Shown here piece by piece: positions 8,460 through 17,906 of a stretch of DNA of 64,000 bases. Made by a program: the position numbers and the translations under genes. The notes beneath the pieces were generated by a model. It had not been told where the DNA came from. It ran no database searches and was given only the letters and a program-made list of their open reading frames with translations. Within the stretch, counting starts at the first letter, position 1. The number at the start of each line of letters is the position of its first letter. Location: assembly GCF_009498455.1 (NCBI RefSeq), contig NZ_CP045644.1, forward strand, positions 3,661,001 through 3,725,000, read 5' to 3'. The DNA is from Variovorax paradoxus. Its GTDB lineage: Bacteria; Pseudomonadota; Gammaproteobacteria; Burkholderiales; Burkholderiaceae_C.

Positions 8460-9748
8460 CGTTCGTCCTTTGCGTGGAGGGTGTCGGAGGAGGCGCCATT
8501 GCCGTGGGCTTCGAGGCGGTCGAGCAGCAGGCGGATGTGCGCGGCCTCGGCGGCGGTGCGGGCCAGCGCAAGCGCGTCGGCAAAGGCGCGGCGCGCATCG
8601 TCGGCGCGGCCCAGCTGCATGAGCAGGCCGCCGCGCAGGCCGTGAAAATGAAAGTACGCCGACAGAGGAACCGCCAGCGCATCGACCATCGCCAGCGCCG
8701 CCTCGGGCCCGCGCACCTTCGCCACGGCCACCGCGCGGTTGAGCGTCACCACGGGCGAGGGCTGCAGCCGTTCGAGTCCGGCGTAGAGCCGGTCGATCTC
8801 GGCCCAGTCGGTGTCGGCTGCGCGTGCAGCCCGTGCGTGCGTGGCCGCGATGGCTGCTTGCAGCTGGTACGGCCCGATGCGGCGCTGGCGCAGCGCGGCA
8901 TCGAGCAGGGCCAGGCCTTCGTCGATCGCCGCGCGGTGCCAGCGCGTGCGGTCCTGGTCTTCGAGCAGCACGACCATGCCGTCGGCGTCGAGCCGCGCCT
9001 CGGCGCGCGCATGCTGCAACAGCAGCAGGGCGTACAGGCCGGCGGTCTCGGGTTCGTCGGGAAACAGTTCGCACAGCAGGCGCGCGAGGCGGATCGCCTC
9101 TTCGCACAGCGCGACGCGCACATGCGCCGTGCCGCCGCTGGCCGCATAGCCTTCGTTGAACAGCAGGTAGACCACCGCGCCCACGGCCGCGAGCCGCTCA
9201 CCGCGATCGCGCACACCGGGCGCATCGAAGGGCAGGCTAGCCGCGGCCACGCGCTGCTTGGCGCGCGTGATGCGCTGCTCCATCGCGCGCTCGCCGACGA
9301 GAAAGGCGCGCGCGATCTCCGCCACCGACAACCCCGAGACGATGCGCAGCGCCAGCGCGATCTGCTGCGCGAGCGGCAACGCGGGGTGGCAGCAGACAAA
9401 AAGCAGGCGCAGCACGTCGTCGCGGTAGTGCGACTGGTCGAGCTGTTCGGCGAGGTCGGGGTCGAGGGCCGCGTCCGCATCGCCGTCATCGCCTTCAGGC
9501 AGCGGATCGTGCCGGTCGCGCCGCCGCAGCTCGTCGAGCGCTGCGTTGCGCCCCACGAGGATCAGCCACGCCAGCGGATCGTCGGGCGGCCCTTGCTCGG
9601 GCCAGTGCCGCAGCGCGCGCAGGCTGGCTTCCTGGAACCCTTCCTCGGCCGTGTCCAGGTCGCGGAAGTAGCGCAGCAGCGCGGCCACCGCGCGCGGTCG
9701 TGCGGCGGTCAGCGTGGTGGCGATCCAGCTCAGCTCGGTGGTGGTCAT
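8441..9748 (-). CDS. RNA polymerase ECF sigma factor, ECF42 group (with C-terminal TPR-like extension)
   Basis: 435 residues from ATG 9748 ([13 protein letters not shown]). Region 2 spans about 10-85 ([33 protein letters not shown]) and region 4 about 120-180 ([27 protein letters not shown]). A long alpha-helical extension of about 240 residues follows, ending in TPR-like repeats. This architecture and the DGPF neighbour mark ECF42 sigma factors, which lack a classical anti-sigma factor; the extension is thought to control activity. An upstream in-frame start at 9850 would add a poorly conserved-looking 34 residues and was not used. It is divergent from the MOSC gene. Confidence 0.92.
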   Translation of the reverse strand: MTTTELSWIATTLTAARPRAVAALLRYFRDLDTAEEGFQEASLRALRHWPEQGPPDDPLAWLILVGRNAALDELRRRDRHDPLPEGDDGDADAALDPDLAEQLDQSHYRDDVLRLLFVCCHPALPLAQQIALALRIVSGLSVAEIARAFLVGERAMEQRITRAKQRVAAASLPFDAPGVRDRGERLAAVGAVVYLLFNEGYAASGGTAHVRVALCEEAIRLARLLCELFPDEPETAGLYALLLLQHARAEARLDADGMVVLLEDQDRTRWHRAAIDEGLALLDAALRQRRIGPYQLQAAIAATHARAARAADTDWAEIDRLYAGLERLQPSPVVTLNRAVAVAKVRGPEAALAMVDALAVPLSAYFHFHGLRGGLLMQLGRADDARRAFADALALARTAAEAAHIRLLLDRLEAHGNGASSDTLHAKDERCSIPS

Positions 9749-9858
9749 CGTCGGCGCCGTGCGTGTCGCTTCGAAGGAAGGTTCAACCCCAAGGACGCGC
9801 CAGTATGCGGCGGGCCGACAGCAGCGCGCAAAAAAAGTCCGCGTGGACAATGCGGCGC

Positions 9859-10383
9859 ATGTCCGATCTCCACGCCCTGACCCGACAGTTCCCGCATCCC
9901 GGTCGGCTCGACGCCATCCTGCTGCGCCCCGCGCGGCGCACGCCGGTTCAATCGGTGGAGGAGGTGCTGGCGATCGAAGCGCTCGGCCTGGCAGGCGATC
10001 GCGCCAGCGCCGGGCGCGGCGGTGGCAAGCGACAAGTCACGCTGATCCAGGCGGAGCACCTGCCGGTTGTCGCGGCGCTCGCGCAGCGCATGGAAGGTGT
10101 CGACGCCGGCCTGTTGCGCCGCAACCTCGTCGTGTCGGGCCTGAACCTGCTGGCGGCACGTTCGTTGTTTCGCGACCAGCCGCTGGTGCTGGCGCTCGGG
10201 CCCGAGGTGCTGCTCGAGATCACCGGGCCTTGCGAGCCCTGCTCGCGCATGGAAGAACTGCTGGGCGCCGGTGGCTACAACGCCATGCGCGGGCACGGCG
10301 GCGTGACGGCACGGGTGCTGCGTGGCGGTGTGCTGCGCGTCGGCGATGCGGTCGCCTGCCGCGTGGGCAGCAGCACTACCTGA
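9859..10383 (+). CDS. MOSC domain-containing protein
   Basis: 174 residues. Motifs typical of MOSC sulfurase-like proteins are visible: [20 protein letters not shown] near residue 40, [11 protein letters not shown] in the middle and a conserved Cys in [17 protein letters not shown] domains bind molybdenum cofactor or pyridoxal-derived sulfur carriers and act in metal-sulfur or N-hydroxylated substrate metabolism. An in-frame ATG three codons upstream (9850) is possible; neither start has a clear ribosome site. It is divergent from the ECF42 gene. Confidence 0.9.
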   Translation: MSDLHALTRQFPHPGRLDAILLRPARRTPVQSVEEVLAIEALGLAGDRASAGRGGGKRQVTLIQAEHLPVVAALAQRMEGVDAGLLRRNLVVSGLNLLAARSLFRDQPLVLALGPEVLLEITGPCEPCSRMEELLGAGGYNAMRGHGGVTARVLRGGVLRVGDAVACRVGSSTT

Positions 10384-10391
10384 GCGCCAAC

Positions 10392-11192
10392 CTACATCAG
10401 GTTGCGCAGCGAAGCCTCGATCGCTGCCGCCGTGGCCAGCGGCTTTTCCATCGGGAACAGGTGGCTGCCGTCGAGCATCGTGATGCGACCCTTGGTGACC
10501 TGCTCGGTCATCGCCATGCCCACCTGCTTCATCTCGACCGACTGGCGTCCGCCGATGAACGCCACCTTGCACTTCAGTGGATGGCGGCGCAGCAGCCCGC
10601 CCAGCGTGTGGGGAAGGGTGTTGTAGATGGCGGTTTCCACGTCGCGGTCGAAGCTCAGGGCGCGCGTGTCTTCGCTGTCGAAGGTGCCGTGGTCGATGTA
10701 GTCGTGCAGCACCTGCTCGTCCCACTTCGCGAACGCCTTCTTGCTGCGGAAGTGCTCGAACACCGCCTCGCGGTGCTCCCAGCTGTTGCGGCGCTTGCGG
10801 CTGGTGGCGCCGGGCGACATGCTCTTCATGAACGGCGTGCGCTTGACCACGTTGAGCGTGTTCGCGCGCCAGCCGCCGAGGATCGGCGAATCGATCAGCA
10901 GCACGCCGCGCGCCAGCTCGGGGTGGCGTGCCGCGCACATGAGGCTCAGGAAGCCGCCCAGCGAATGGCCGATGAGGAACACCGGGCCGCCCGCGCGGTC
11001 GGCGCGCAGCCTGGCGAAGTCGGCCAGCTGCTGCACCAGGTGCGGCCAGTTGTCGGTGACGGGGTACTTCGGGTCGTGCCCGAATTTCTCGATGGCGTCG
11101 ACGTCGAAGCCCCGGTTGCGAAGGCTGTCGAGAACGACGCGGTAGGTGCTCGCCGGGAAGCTGTTGCCGTGCGAAAAGATGACAGGAGGCAC
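10392..11192 (-). CDS. Alpha/beta hydrolase
   Basis: 266 residues from a GTG at 11192, placed 9 bp after the stop of the Anbu gene (coupled). VIFSHGNSFPASTY supplies the oxyanion region. The nucleophile elbow is GHSLGG (Ser of LIGHSLGGFLSL). The late DGSHLFPMEKP gives the catalytic His. The family includes esterases and C-C hydrolases; substrate unknown. Its position behind the proteasome-like peptidase suggests co-transcription with mutS and that gene, without showing a shared function. Confidence 0.9.
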   Translation of the reverse strand: MPPVIFSHGNSFPASTYRVVLDSLRNRGFDVDAIEKFGHDPKYPVTDNWPHLVQQLADFARLRADRAGGPVFLIGHSLGGFLSLMCAARHPELARGVLLIDSPILGGWRANTLNVVKRTPFMKSMSPGATSRKRRNSWEHREAVFEHFRSKKAFAKWDEQVLHDYIDHGTFDSEDTRALSFDRDVETAIYNTLPHTLGGLLRRHPLKCKVAFIGGRQSVEMKQVGMAMTEQVTKGRITMLDGSHLFPMEKPLATAAAIEASLRNLM

Positions 11193-11200
11193 GGACAGAT

Positions 11201-12040
11201 TCAGATGAGCTTTTCGTCGGGCGTGGAGATCTTGCGCAGCGGGCTGTGGCGCGTGGCCGGCATGCGCAGTGGGTGGTCGGTGACGCCGTCGTCCCACACC
11301 GGGTCTTCGATGCTGTCGAACACTTCGCGCAGCTTCTGGCCCCAGCTGTTGTGCATCATGCGGTAGTAGGGGTTGTCGGCGTCGATGCAGATCACGCGAT
11401 CGGTCTCGAGCTTGTTGGCCTCGTACACCACCAAGTCGAGCGGCAGGCCGACCGACAGGTTCGACTTCATGGTCGAGTCCATCGACACCAGCGCGCACTT
11501 GGCGGCTTCGTCCAGCGGTGTCTCGGGCGTGAGCACGCGGTCGAGCACGGGCTTGCCGTACTTCGATTCGCCCACCTGGAAGTAAGGCGTTTCAGTGGTG
11601 GCTTCGATGAAGTTGCCTGCGGCGTAGACGAGGAACAGGCGCATGCCTTCGCCCTTGACCTGTCCGCCGAAGATGAACGACACGTTGAAGTCGAGGCCCG
11701 CATGCTTGAGCGCCTCGGCATCGCGGTCATACACATGGCGCACGGCCGAGCCCAGCACGCGCGCGGCGTCGAACATGCTCTTGGCGTTCCAGATCGTGAT
11801 GGGGTCGCCCTGCGAGCCGTCTTCGCGCGTTTCGCGCAGCTCTTCGATCTGCAGGATTTCGCGCACCGACTGCGAGATGCTCAGGTTGCCCGACGACAGC
11901 AGCACCATGACGCGGTCGCCCGGCTGTTCGTAGACGATCATCTTGCGGAAGGTGCTGATGTGGTCCACGCCCGCGTTCGTGCGCGAGTCGGAGAGAAACA
12001 CCAGGCCGGCGTTGAGTTTGATGCCTACGCAATAAGTCAT
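11201..12040 (-). CDS. Anbu-type proteasome-like peptidase
   Basis: 279 residues from ATG 12040 (MTYCVGIKLNAGLVFLSDSR). In Anbu (ancestral beta subunit, a bacterial relative of HslV and 20S subunits) the Met is removed and Thr2 becomes the N-terminal nucleophile, which fixes this start rather than the in-frame ATG at 12088. Typical Anbu motifs are SDSRTNAGVDHIS, VLLSSGNLSISQSV, FIFGGQVKGE and LVSMDSTMKSNLSVGLPLDL. Known Anbu forms helical or ring assemblies of unknown substrate. It usually neighbours alpha-E, ATP-grasp and transglutaminase genes; here it follows mutS by 28 bp and precedes an alpha/beta hydrolase instead. Confidence 0.93.
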   Translation of the reverse strand: MTYCVGIKLNAGLVFLSDSRTNAGVDHISTFRKMIVYEQPGDRVMVLLSSGNLSISQSVREILQIEELRETREDGSQGDPITIWNAKSMFDAARVLGSAVRHVYDRDAEALKHAGLDFNVSFIFGGQVKGEGMRLFLVYAAGNFIEATTETPYFQVGESKYGKPVLDRVLTPETPLDEAAKCALVSMDSTMKSNLSVGLPLDLVVYEANKLETDRVICIDADNPYYRMMHNSWGQKLREVFDSIEDPVWDDGVTDHPLRMPATRHSPLRKISTPDEKLI

Positions 12041-12068
12041 GGGTTCGCCTTGCAGGAACTGGGCCCGC

Positions 12069-14726
12069 TCATGCGGTACTGCGTTCACGTGCGTTCAGTT
12101 TCTGGAGGGCATAGAGCGCGTCGAGGGCTTCGCGCGGGCTCATGGTGTCCGGGTCGAGGGCAGCCAGCGCGGATTCTACGGCGCTGACCATGGGGGTTTC
12201 GGCGGCGGGCGGGGGCGCGAACAGGTCGACCTGCGCACGCGTTTGCGCATGCTGCGATTCGAGCGCGTCGAGTGCCTGTCGCGCATGGTTGACCACCGCC
12301 GCAGGCATGCCCGCGAGGCGCGCCACCTGGATGCCGTAGCTCTTGCTGGCCGGGCCCGGCTGCATCTCGTGCAGGAACACGATGTCGCGGCCTGATTCAG
12401 TCGCGCTCACGTGCATGTTCACGGCGCCATGGTGCGTGGCCGGGAACTCGGTCAGCTCGAAGTAGTGGGTTGCGAACAGCGTGAAGGCCTTGCTGCGGTC
12501 GTGCAGCTGCGCCGCGATGCCGGCCGCCAGCGCCAGGCCGTCGAAGGTGCTGGTGCCGCGGCCGATTTCGTCCATGAGCACCAGCGACTGCGCCGTGGCG
12601 CTGTGCAAGATCTGCGCGGCCTCGGTCATCTCGAGCATGAAGGTCGACTGCGCGTTGGCCAGGTCGTCGGCCGCGCCGATGCGCGTGTGAATGGCATCGA
12701 TCGGCCCGAGCCGGCAGGCCGTGGCCGGCACGTGCGAGCCGATGGACGCCAGCAGCACGACGATCGCCACCTGCCGCATGTAGGTCGACTTACCACCCAT
12801 GTTCGGCCCGGTGATGATCTGCATGCGCTGCTGCGGCCCCATCTGCGTGTCGTTGGCAATGAAGCTGCCCGACGACTTCTCGGCCAGCCGCGCCTCCACC
12901 ACCGGATGGCGGCCTTGCTGGATCTCGATGCACGGGTGCGACACGAAGGTCGGCGCGCGCCAGTTCAGCGTGTGCGAGCGCTCGGCCAGCGCGCACAGCG
13001 CGTCGAGCGCGGCGATGCCGCCGGCCAGCTGCGTGAGCGCGGGCACCGACGGCTGCAGCGCGTCGAGCAGCTGTTCGTACAGCCACTTCTCGCGCGCCAG
13101 TGCGCGGTCTTGCGCGCTCAGTGCCTTGTCTTCGAAGGTCTTCAGCTCGGGCGTGATGAAGCGCTCGGCATTCTTCAGCGTCTGGCGGCGGCGGTAGTTG
13201 TCGGGCACCTTCGAGAGCGCGCTTTGCGTCACCTCGATGTAGAAGCCGTGCACCCGGTTGAACTGCACGCGCAGGTTGCTGATGCCGGTGCGCTCGCGCT
13301 CGCTGATCTCGAGCTTGAGCAGGAAGTCGTCGCAGTTCTCACTGATCTCGCGCAGCTCGTCGAGCTCGGCGTCGTGGCCGGTGGCGATCACGCCGCCGTC
13401 GCGCACCAGCGCCGACGGGTCGGGCTTGACCGCGCGCACCAGCAGGTCGGCGCAGCCCGGCGGCGGTGCGAGGCGTTCGGTGATCTGTGCCAGCAGCGCC
13501 GCGGCGCCCGGCAGCAGCGGCGCCAGTTGCTCGGCCTTCGACAGCGCGAGCTGCAACGCCACGAGTTCGCGCGGGCGCACCTGGCGAAGCGCAATGCGCG
13601 CCGCGATGCGTTCCACGTCGCTGGTGTTCTTGAGCTGCTCGCGCAGCGTGCGCCAGGGCGCAGCGGTGGCGCCGGGCCCGGGGGACTGCAGCGCGCCGAT
13701 GGCGTCGAGCCGGCCCTGGGCTTCGCTGCGATCGCGGCGCGGCGAGAGCAGCCAGCGCTTCAGCAGTCGGCTGCCCATGCCCGTCATGCAGGTGTCGAGC
13801 AACGAGAACATCGTGGGCGAGTCTTCGCCGCGCAGCGTCTGCACCAGCTCGAGGTTGCGGCGCGTGGTGGGCGGCAGCTCGATCAGGTCGCCGTCGCGTT
13901 CCACCGACAGCCGCTGCACGTGCGACAGCGCGCGGCCCTGCGTGTGCTCGGCATAGCCCAGCAGCGCGGCGGCCGCGGCGTGCGCGTTGCCCAGCGATTC
14001 GGCGTTCCACGCCGCGAGGCTGTGGCTGCCCATCTGCTCGCTGAGCTTGCGCTCGCCCAGGCCGGGATCGAACTGCCACGCCGGACGCAGCGACAGCGTG
14101 AACGGCACGGCCGCACGCGCGGCCTTCAGGCGCTGCTCGAAAGCGGGCGTGACCTCGGCGCTGTACAGCAGCTCGCTCGGCGCGATGCGCGCGATCCAAG
14201 TTTCGAGTGCATCGGCCGGGCACTCGGCCAGCCGCAGCTCGGCACCCGTCACGCTGAGCCAGGCCAGGCCGCAGAAATTGCGTGTGCCTGCATGCACGGC
14301 GAGCAGCAGCGAATCGCTCTTGTCGTTGAGGAGTTCCGAATCGGTCAGCGTGCCGGGCGTGACCACCCGCACCACCTTGCGCTCGACCGGCCCTTTGCTG
14401 GCGCCGACCTCGCCCACCTGCTCGCAGATGGCCACGGATTCGCCGAGCTTGATGAGCCGCGCGAGGTAGGTGTCGACCGAGTGGAAGGGCACGCCGCACA
14501 TCAGCACCGGCTGCCCGGCCGACTGGCCGCGCTGGGTGAGCGTGATGTCGAGCAGGCGCGACGCCTTTTCGGCGTCGGCCCAGAACAGTTCGTAGAAATC
14601 GCCCATCCGGTAGAACAGCAGCGTGTCCGGATGGTCGGCTTTGAGGCCCAGATATTGCGCCATCATGGGCGTGTGCCCGGAGAAGTCGCTGAGGGAAGGG
14701 GCGGGGTGGGCAGTCGTCGTTTTCAC
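12069..14726 (-). CDS. mutS: DNA mismatch repair protein MutS
   Basis: 885 residues from GTG 14726. The mismatch-reading Phe-x-Glu is in GDFYELF (Phe44, Glu46). The core and clamp domains follow. The ATPase has Walker [11 protein letters not shown], Walker [17 protein letters not shown], and ends with the helix-turn-helix dimer region. Length is close to the usual 850-890. MutS binds mismatches and small loops and recruits MutL. The open frame continues upstream of the GTG, but the conserved [15 protein letters not shown] motif lies just inside this start. An internal ATG at Met21 is a less likely alternative. Confidence 0.97.
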   Translation of the reverse strand: MKTTTAHPAPSLSDFSGHTPMMAQYLGLKADHPDTLLFYRMGDFYELFWADAEKASRLLDITLTQRGQSAGQPVLMCGVPFHSVDTYLARLIKLGESVAICEQVGEVGASKGPVERKVVRVVTPGTLTDSELLNDKSDSLLLAVHAGTRNFCGLAWLSVTGAELRLAECPADALETWIARIAPSELLYSAEVTPAFEQRLKAARAAVPFTLSLRPAWQFDPGLGERKLSEQMGSHSLAAWNAESLGNAHAAAAALLGYAEHTQGRALSHVQRLSVERDGDLIELPPTTRRNLELVQTLRGEDSPTMFSLLDTCMTGMGSRLLKRWLLSPRRDRSEAQGRLDAIGALQSPGPGATAAPWRTLREQLKNTSDVERIAARIALRQVRPRELVALQLALSKAEQLAPLLPGAAALLAQITERLAPPPGCADLLVRAVKPDPSALVRDGGVIATGHDAELDELREISENCDDFLLKLEISERERTGISNLRVQFNRVHGFYIEVTQSALSKVPDNYRRRQTLKNAERFITPELKTFEDKALSAQDRALAREKWLYEQLLDALQPSVPALTQLAGGIAALDALCALAERSHTLNWRAPTFVSHPCIEIQQGRHPVVEARLAEKSSGSFIANDTQMGPQQRMQIITGPNMGGKSTYMRQVAIVVLLASIGSHVPATACRLGPIDAIHTRIGAADDLANAQSTFMLEMTEAAQILHSATAQSLVLMDEIGRGTSTFDGLALAAGIAAQLHDRSKAFTLFATHYFELTEFPATHHGAVNMHVSATESGRDIVFLHEMQPGPASKSYGIQVARLAGMPAAVVNHARQALDALESQHAQTRAQVDLFAPPPAAETPMVSAVESALAALDPDTMSPREALDALYALQKLNARERSTA

Positions 14727-14968
14727 TCGGGCGATTATCGGGGACGGGCGAGCAGGGATCAGCCGACGGTCAGCGTGACCGGCTTGCCGATGCGGCTGAG
14801 CGCCGCAAGACACCTTTCCGGTTCCGAGGATGTGAACTTTGTCTGGAACTGACGCGGATCCATGGCGCGTCGTGGGTGCAGCCCAGAACTTTGAATCCGG
14901 AAGTTGCATCCGAACGTAGTCACGCGCATGACCGCGCGGACGCATAAGAACTTTGGAGGGAGACCCCA

Positions 14969-15199
14969 GTGAGCTTCGAGAACATCCGGAACCGATTTCA
15001 GGTGCCTGCCCGCAAGGGCGCCAGGGTGGTGGTGCGCGGGCAGACCGGCACCGTGACCACCGTGCGAGGGCTCACGCTGCGCGTGCGGCTGGACGGCATG
15101 CGGTGGTCGCAGCCGTACATGCCGGACGAGCTGCAATGGCTGCCGGCCGACGCGCCCGAGGCGCCCGAACCGGACGGGGAGGCCGAAGGCGACCACTGA
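14969..15199 (+). CDS. Small conserved-looking protein with KOW-like core, unknown function
   Basis: 76 residues from GTG 14969, which has a strong GGAGGG ribosome site nine bases upstream. The centre ([20 protein letters not shown], then LRVRLDG) looks like a beta-barrel of the KOW/SH3 kind found in ribosome- or RNA-associated proteins, and the tail is acidic ([13 protein letters not shown]). No family is recognised. It is divergent from mutS and stands alone. Confidence 0.75.
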   Translation: MSFENIRNRFQVPARKGARVVVRGQTGTVTTVRGLTLRVRLDGMRWSQPYMPDELQWLPADAPEAPEPDGEAEGDH

Positions 15200-15227
15200 C
15201 GCGGCCGGCGGCCCGCACCGCCCCTCC

Positions 15228-15233
15228 TAAAAT
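15228..15233 (+). promoter_or_regulatory. Possible -10 element TAAAAT
   Basis: TAAAAT lies 39 bp before the ATG at 15272 in an otherwise very GC-rich gap. No clear -35 hexamer is visible, so this is a weak call. Confidence 0.3.
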
Positions 15234-15271
15234 CCATCGGCGCAAACCCCGCGTGAAGAACAAAGGCGCCC

Positions 15272-15901
15272 ATGGCCCCGTCGGATGAAATCAAAGGCCC
15301 TGCAGCGGACGCGCTCCCGGACACCGCCACCTTGCCCGCTGAACTCGCGGCGCTGTATCTGTGCATGTCGCCGGCCCAGCTGGCGGACCTGCGCAAGTCG
15401 AAACGGCCCGAAGGGCGCCCGGGCACGGGCAACAGCGGCCCGTCCGTCATCCGGCCCGTCGAAGGCACAGGCTGCGCCAAGGACCCGGCGCTTTACCAGC
15501 TCGGCACCTTGCGCGAATTTGCCAAGGCGAACGCCGCCCCTTCCGCCTTCGACACCGCGCTGAACACCGGCCTGCTGGGCTGGGTCAGCGCCAAGCTGCC
15601 TTTCTTTGCCGAGCGCGAGCCCCGCATCAAGCGCGGCAAGCGCGTGCTCATCGGCGGCGCCTGGGACCGCACCGATCCGTTGCGCGAGCAGCGCTTCGTC
15701 GCACTGGCCAAGGGCCGCATTCGCTTCACGTCGCTGACGTGTGCCGAAGCCGCGGCGAGCCTGTGGGCCGACGTGGCCAGCCACCGCGCACTCGCCGACC
15801 AAGGGCTGGCGTTGCTCAGCCGCGAGACGCAGGCCATCGAGGCCTCGCTCGCAGAGACGGCCGCCCTGGCCGCGACCGCATCGACCGATGCGGCCGCCTG
15901 A
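15272..15901 (+). CDS. Hypothetical protein upstream of corA
   Basis: 209 residues, no signal peptide or membrane segment. Residues about 24-60 (LAALYLCMSPAQLADLRKSKR, then GRPGTGNSGPSV) resemble an excisionase/helix-turn-helix-like layout where a loop of Gly and Arg follows a helix. The C-terminal 60 residues are Ala-rich helices (SLWADVASHRALADQGLALL). GC-rich third positions support real coding. It is 33 bp upstream of corA and possibly co-transcribed. Function unknown. Confidence 0.7.
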   Translation: MAPSDEIKGPAADALPDTATLPAELAALYLCMSPAQLADLRKSKRPEGRPGTGNSGPSVIRPVEGTGCAKDPALYQLGTLREFAKANAAPSAFDTALNTGLLGWVSAKLPFFAEREPRIKRGKRVLIGGAWDRTDPLREQRFVALAKGRIRFTSLTCAEAAASLWADVASHRALADQGLALLSRETQAIEASLAETAALAATASTDAAA

Positions 15902-15934
15902 GTTCATTCCAAGTTCGAAGAGGGAAGCGCCCCG

Positions 15935-16918
15935 ATGCTGATCAATTGCGTGGCCTATGAAAACGGCGCCAAGCTCGCCGACATTCCCGTCGAGGACATC
16001 AGCGAGTACATCTCCCGGCGCGGCTGTTTCGTGTGGGTGGCATTGAGCGACGCCACGCCCGAAGAGCTGGCCCAGATGCAGGAAGAATTCGACCTGCACC
16101 CGCTGGCCGTCGAAGACGCCCAGCATGGCCACCAGCGGCCCAAGGTCGAGGAGTACGGCGACTCGCTGTTCGTCGTGATGCACCTGGTCGAACCTTCGGG
16201 CGAAGGCGAGGGCGGGCACAGCGTGAATGTGGGCGAGGTCAACGTGTTCGTCGGAAAGAACTACGTGCTGTCGGTGCGCAACCGCAGCCAGCAGGGCTTC
16301 CTGGGCGTGCGCGAGCGTTGCGAGCGCGAGCCCGACCTGCTGCGCAACGGCGCGGGCTTTGTGCTGTATGCGCTGATGGACGCGGTGGTCGACCGCTACT
16401 TTCCGGTGATCGACGCGCTCGAGGTGGAACTCGAATCCATCGAGCAGCAGATTTTTGCGCAGGGCGGCGCGGCGCGCGACAAGATCAAGCAGCTGTACGA
16501 CCTGAAGCGCCGCAGCCTCATTCTCAAGCGCGCGGTGGCGCCACTGGTGGAGGCGGCGGGCAAGCTGCACGGCGGGCGCGTGCCGCAGATCTGCGTGGGC
16601 ACACAGGAGTACTTCCGCGACGTGGGCGACCACCTGGTGCGCATCAACGGCTCGATCGACGCGGTGCGCGACACCATTGCCACGGCCGTGCAGGTGAACC
16701 TCTCGATGGTCACCATCGAAGAGAGCGAAGTGACGAAGCGGCTCGCTGCGTGGGCCAGCATCTTCGCGGTGTGCACTGCGTTTGCGGGCATCTGGGGGAT
16801 GAACTTCGAGCACATGCCGGAGCTGAAGTTTCGCTATGGGTATGCGATGGCGCTGGGGTTGATCGTCAGTACCTGCGGGTATCTGTATTACCGGTTCAGG
16901 CGCGTCGGCTGGCTTTAG
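15935..16918 (+). CDS. corA: CorA family magnesium/cobalt transporter
   Basis: 327 residues. A large cytoplasmic alpha/beta funnel domain (FDLHPLAVEDAQHGHQRPKV is the typical early motif) is followed by the long stalk helix and two C-terminal membrane segments. The pore signature GMN is in IWGMNFEHMPEL, after TM1 (WASIFAVCTAFAGIWGMNF), with TM2 (YAMALGLIVSTCGYLYY) close to the C-terminus. CorA pentamers import Mg2+, Co2+ or Ni2+ across the inner membrane. The ribosome site GAGGGAA precedes the ATG. Confidence 0.95.
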   Translation: MLINCVAYENGAKLADIPVEDISEYISRRGCFVWVALSDATPEELAQMQEEFDLHPLAVEDAQHGHQRPKVEEYGDSLFVVMHLVEPSGEGEGGHSVNVGEVNVFVGKNYVLSVRNRSQQGFLGVRERCEREPDLLRNGAGFVLYALMDAVVDRYFPVIDALEVELESIEQQIFAQGGAARDKIKQLYDLKRRSLILKRAVAPLVEAAGKLHGGRVPQICVGTQEYFRDVGDHLVRINGSIDAVRDTIATAVQVNLSMVTIEESEVTKRLAAWASIFAVCTAFAGIWGMNFEHMPELKFRYGYAMALGLIVSTCGYLYYRFRRVGWL

Positions 16919-16926
16919 GGGGATTT

Positions 16927-17028
16927 CTCCCTTCCGGGGAGGGTGGGGTGGGGCTCGCGGCGCCTAAATCCTCAGCGGCTTTTCAAAGGCCGCTTGCCCC
17001 CATCCCAGCCTTCCCCCGGGAGGGGAAG
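16927..17028. repeat. REP-like inverted repeat pair between convergent genes
   Basis: Two G/C-rich arms (16927-16954 and 16996-17028) are imperfect reverse complements of one another. Each carries the CTTCC-GGGG-AGGG plus TGGGGTGGGG type of composition seen in REP-like intergenic repeats of Burkholderiales. A smaller perfect hairpin AGCGGC...GCCGCT (16974-16994) lies between them. Placed between the convergent corA and ferric-reductase genes, it may serve as a bidirectional transcription barrier; there is no U-tract. Confidence 0.6.
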
Positions 17029-17049
17029 GAGCAGTACCAAAACGAACAC

Positions 17050-17895
17050 TTACTCGTCGTGGGTGTCGTGCGTCGCAACCGCACCGCGACGCCAGTAACC
17101 CGACGCCCGAACCCACTTCGGGTTCGCACCGCGCTCGCCCACGAGGTGTGCACGCAGCGTCTTCGCAATCGCTGATTCGCAACCGACCCACGCATGGAAA
17201 TCGCCAGCTGGCAGTTCCATCGTTTTCAGCGTATCGACCAGCACCGGGCTCAGCCCCGGCGCCGCGCCTTGGCGGTGTACCCAGCGCAGCGTGAGGTCGG
17301 CCTGCGTCTCGAAGGGAATCTCGTCGGCTGCGCTGTCGACTTCCGCCAGCACCACCACGCGTGCACCAGCCGGCAGTTCGGCCAGGCGGCGTGAGATCGC
17401 GGGCAGGGCGGTGTCGTCGCCGATCAGCAGGTGCCAGTCGAATTCGGTCGGCACGATGAACGAGCCGCGCGGGCCGCCCACGCCCACGATGTCGCTAGGC
17501 TTGGCCTGCTCGGCCCACTGCGTGGCGGGGCCGGCGTCGTGCAGCGCGAAGTCGATCTCCAGCGTGTTGGCTTGCGCGTCGTGGCGGCGCGGCGTGTAGT
17601 CGCGCATGGCCGGGCGTCCGCCTTCGGGCCACACCGGGCCGTCGGGGCCGACGGTCGGCAGCGTGAGCTGGCCGGTGGTGGCATCGGGAAAGAACAGCTT
17701 CGCGTGGTCGTCGAAGCCGGGGCTCGTGAAGCCTTCGAGCGCGTCGCCGGTCAGCGTGATGCGGATCAGGTGCGGCGTCACGCGCTGCACGGTCTTTACC
17801 GTGAGTTGGCGAAAGCGCAGTTCGTGGCGCACGCGGCGCGGCGTGCGGTCGGGCGTGTCGGAAGAAGAGGAAGTGGTGGTGGTGAAGTCGGTCAT
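17050..17895 (-). CDS. Siderophore-interacting protein / NADPH-dependent ferric reductase (NfeF/ViuB-like)
   Basis: 281 residues from ATG 17895. It has the SIP FAD-binding fold: [15 protein letters not shown], the FAD motif [19 protein letters not shown] and the SIP C-terminal domain ([40 protein letters not shown]). These enzymes reduce Fe3+ bound to siderophores in the cytoplasm and release Fe2+. It follows the PadR gene by 11 bp on the same strand, matching the regulator-reductase pairing known in E. coli as YqjI/YqjH (NfeR/NfeF). Confidence 0.93.
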   Translation of the reverse strand: MTDFTTTTSSSSDTPDRTPRRVRHELRFRQLTVKTVQRVTPHLIRITLTGDALEGFTSPGFDDHAKLFFPDATTGQLTLPTVGPDGPVWPEGGRPAMRDYTPRRHDAQANTLEIDFALHDAGPATQWAEQAKPSDIVGVGGPRGSFIVPTEFDWHLLIGDDTALPAISRRLAELPAGARVVVLAEVDSAADEIPFETQADLTLRWVHRQGAAPGLSPVLVDTLKTMELPAGDFHAWVGCESAIAKTLRAHLVGERGANPKWVRASGYWRRGAVATHDTHDE

Positions 17896-17906
17896 TTCAG
17901 GTGGAT

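Noticed and set aside
12041..12088. Earlier start for Anbu at 12088
   Set aside because: Would bury the Thr2 nucleophile that must be exposed at the N-terminus.
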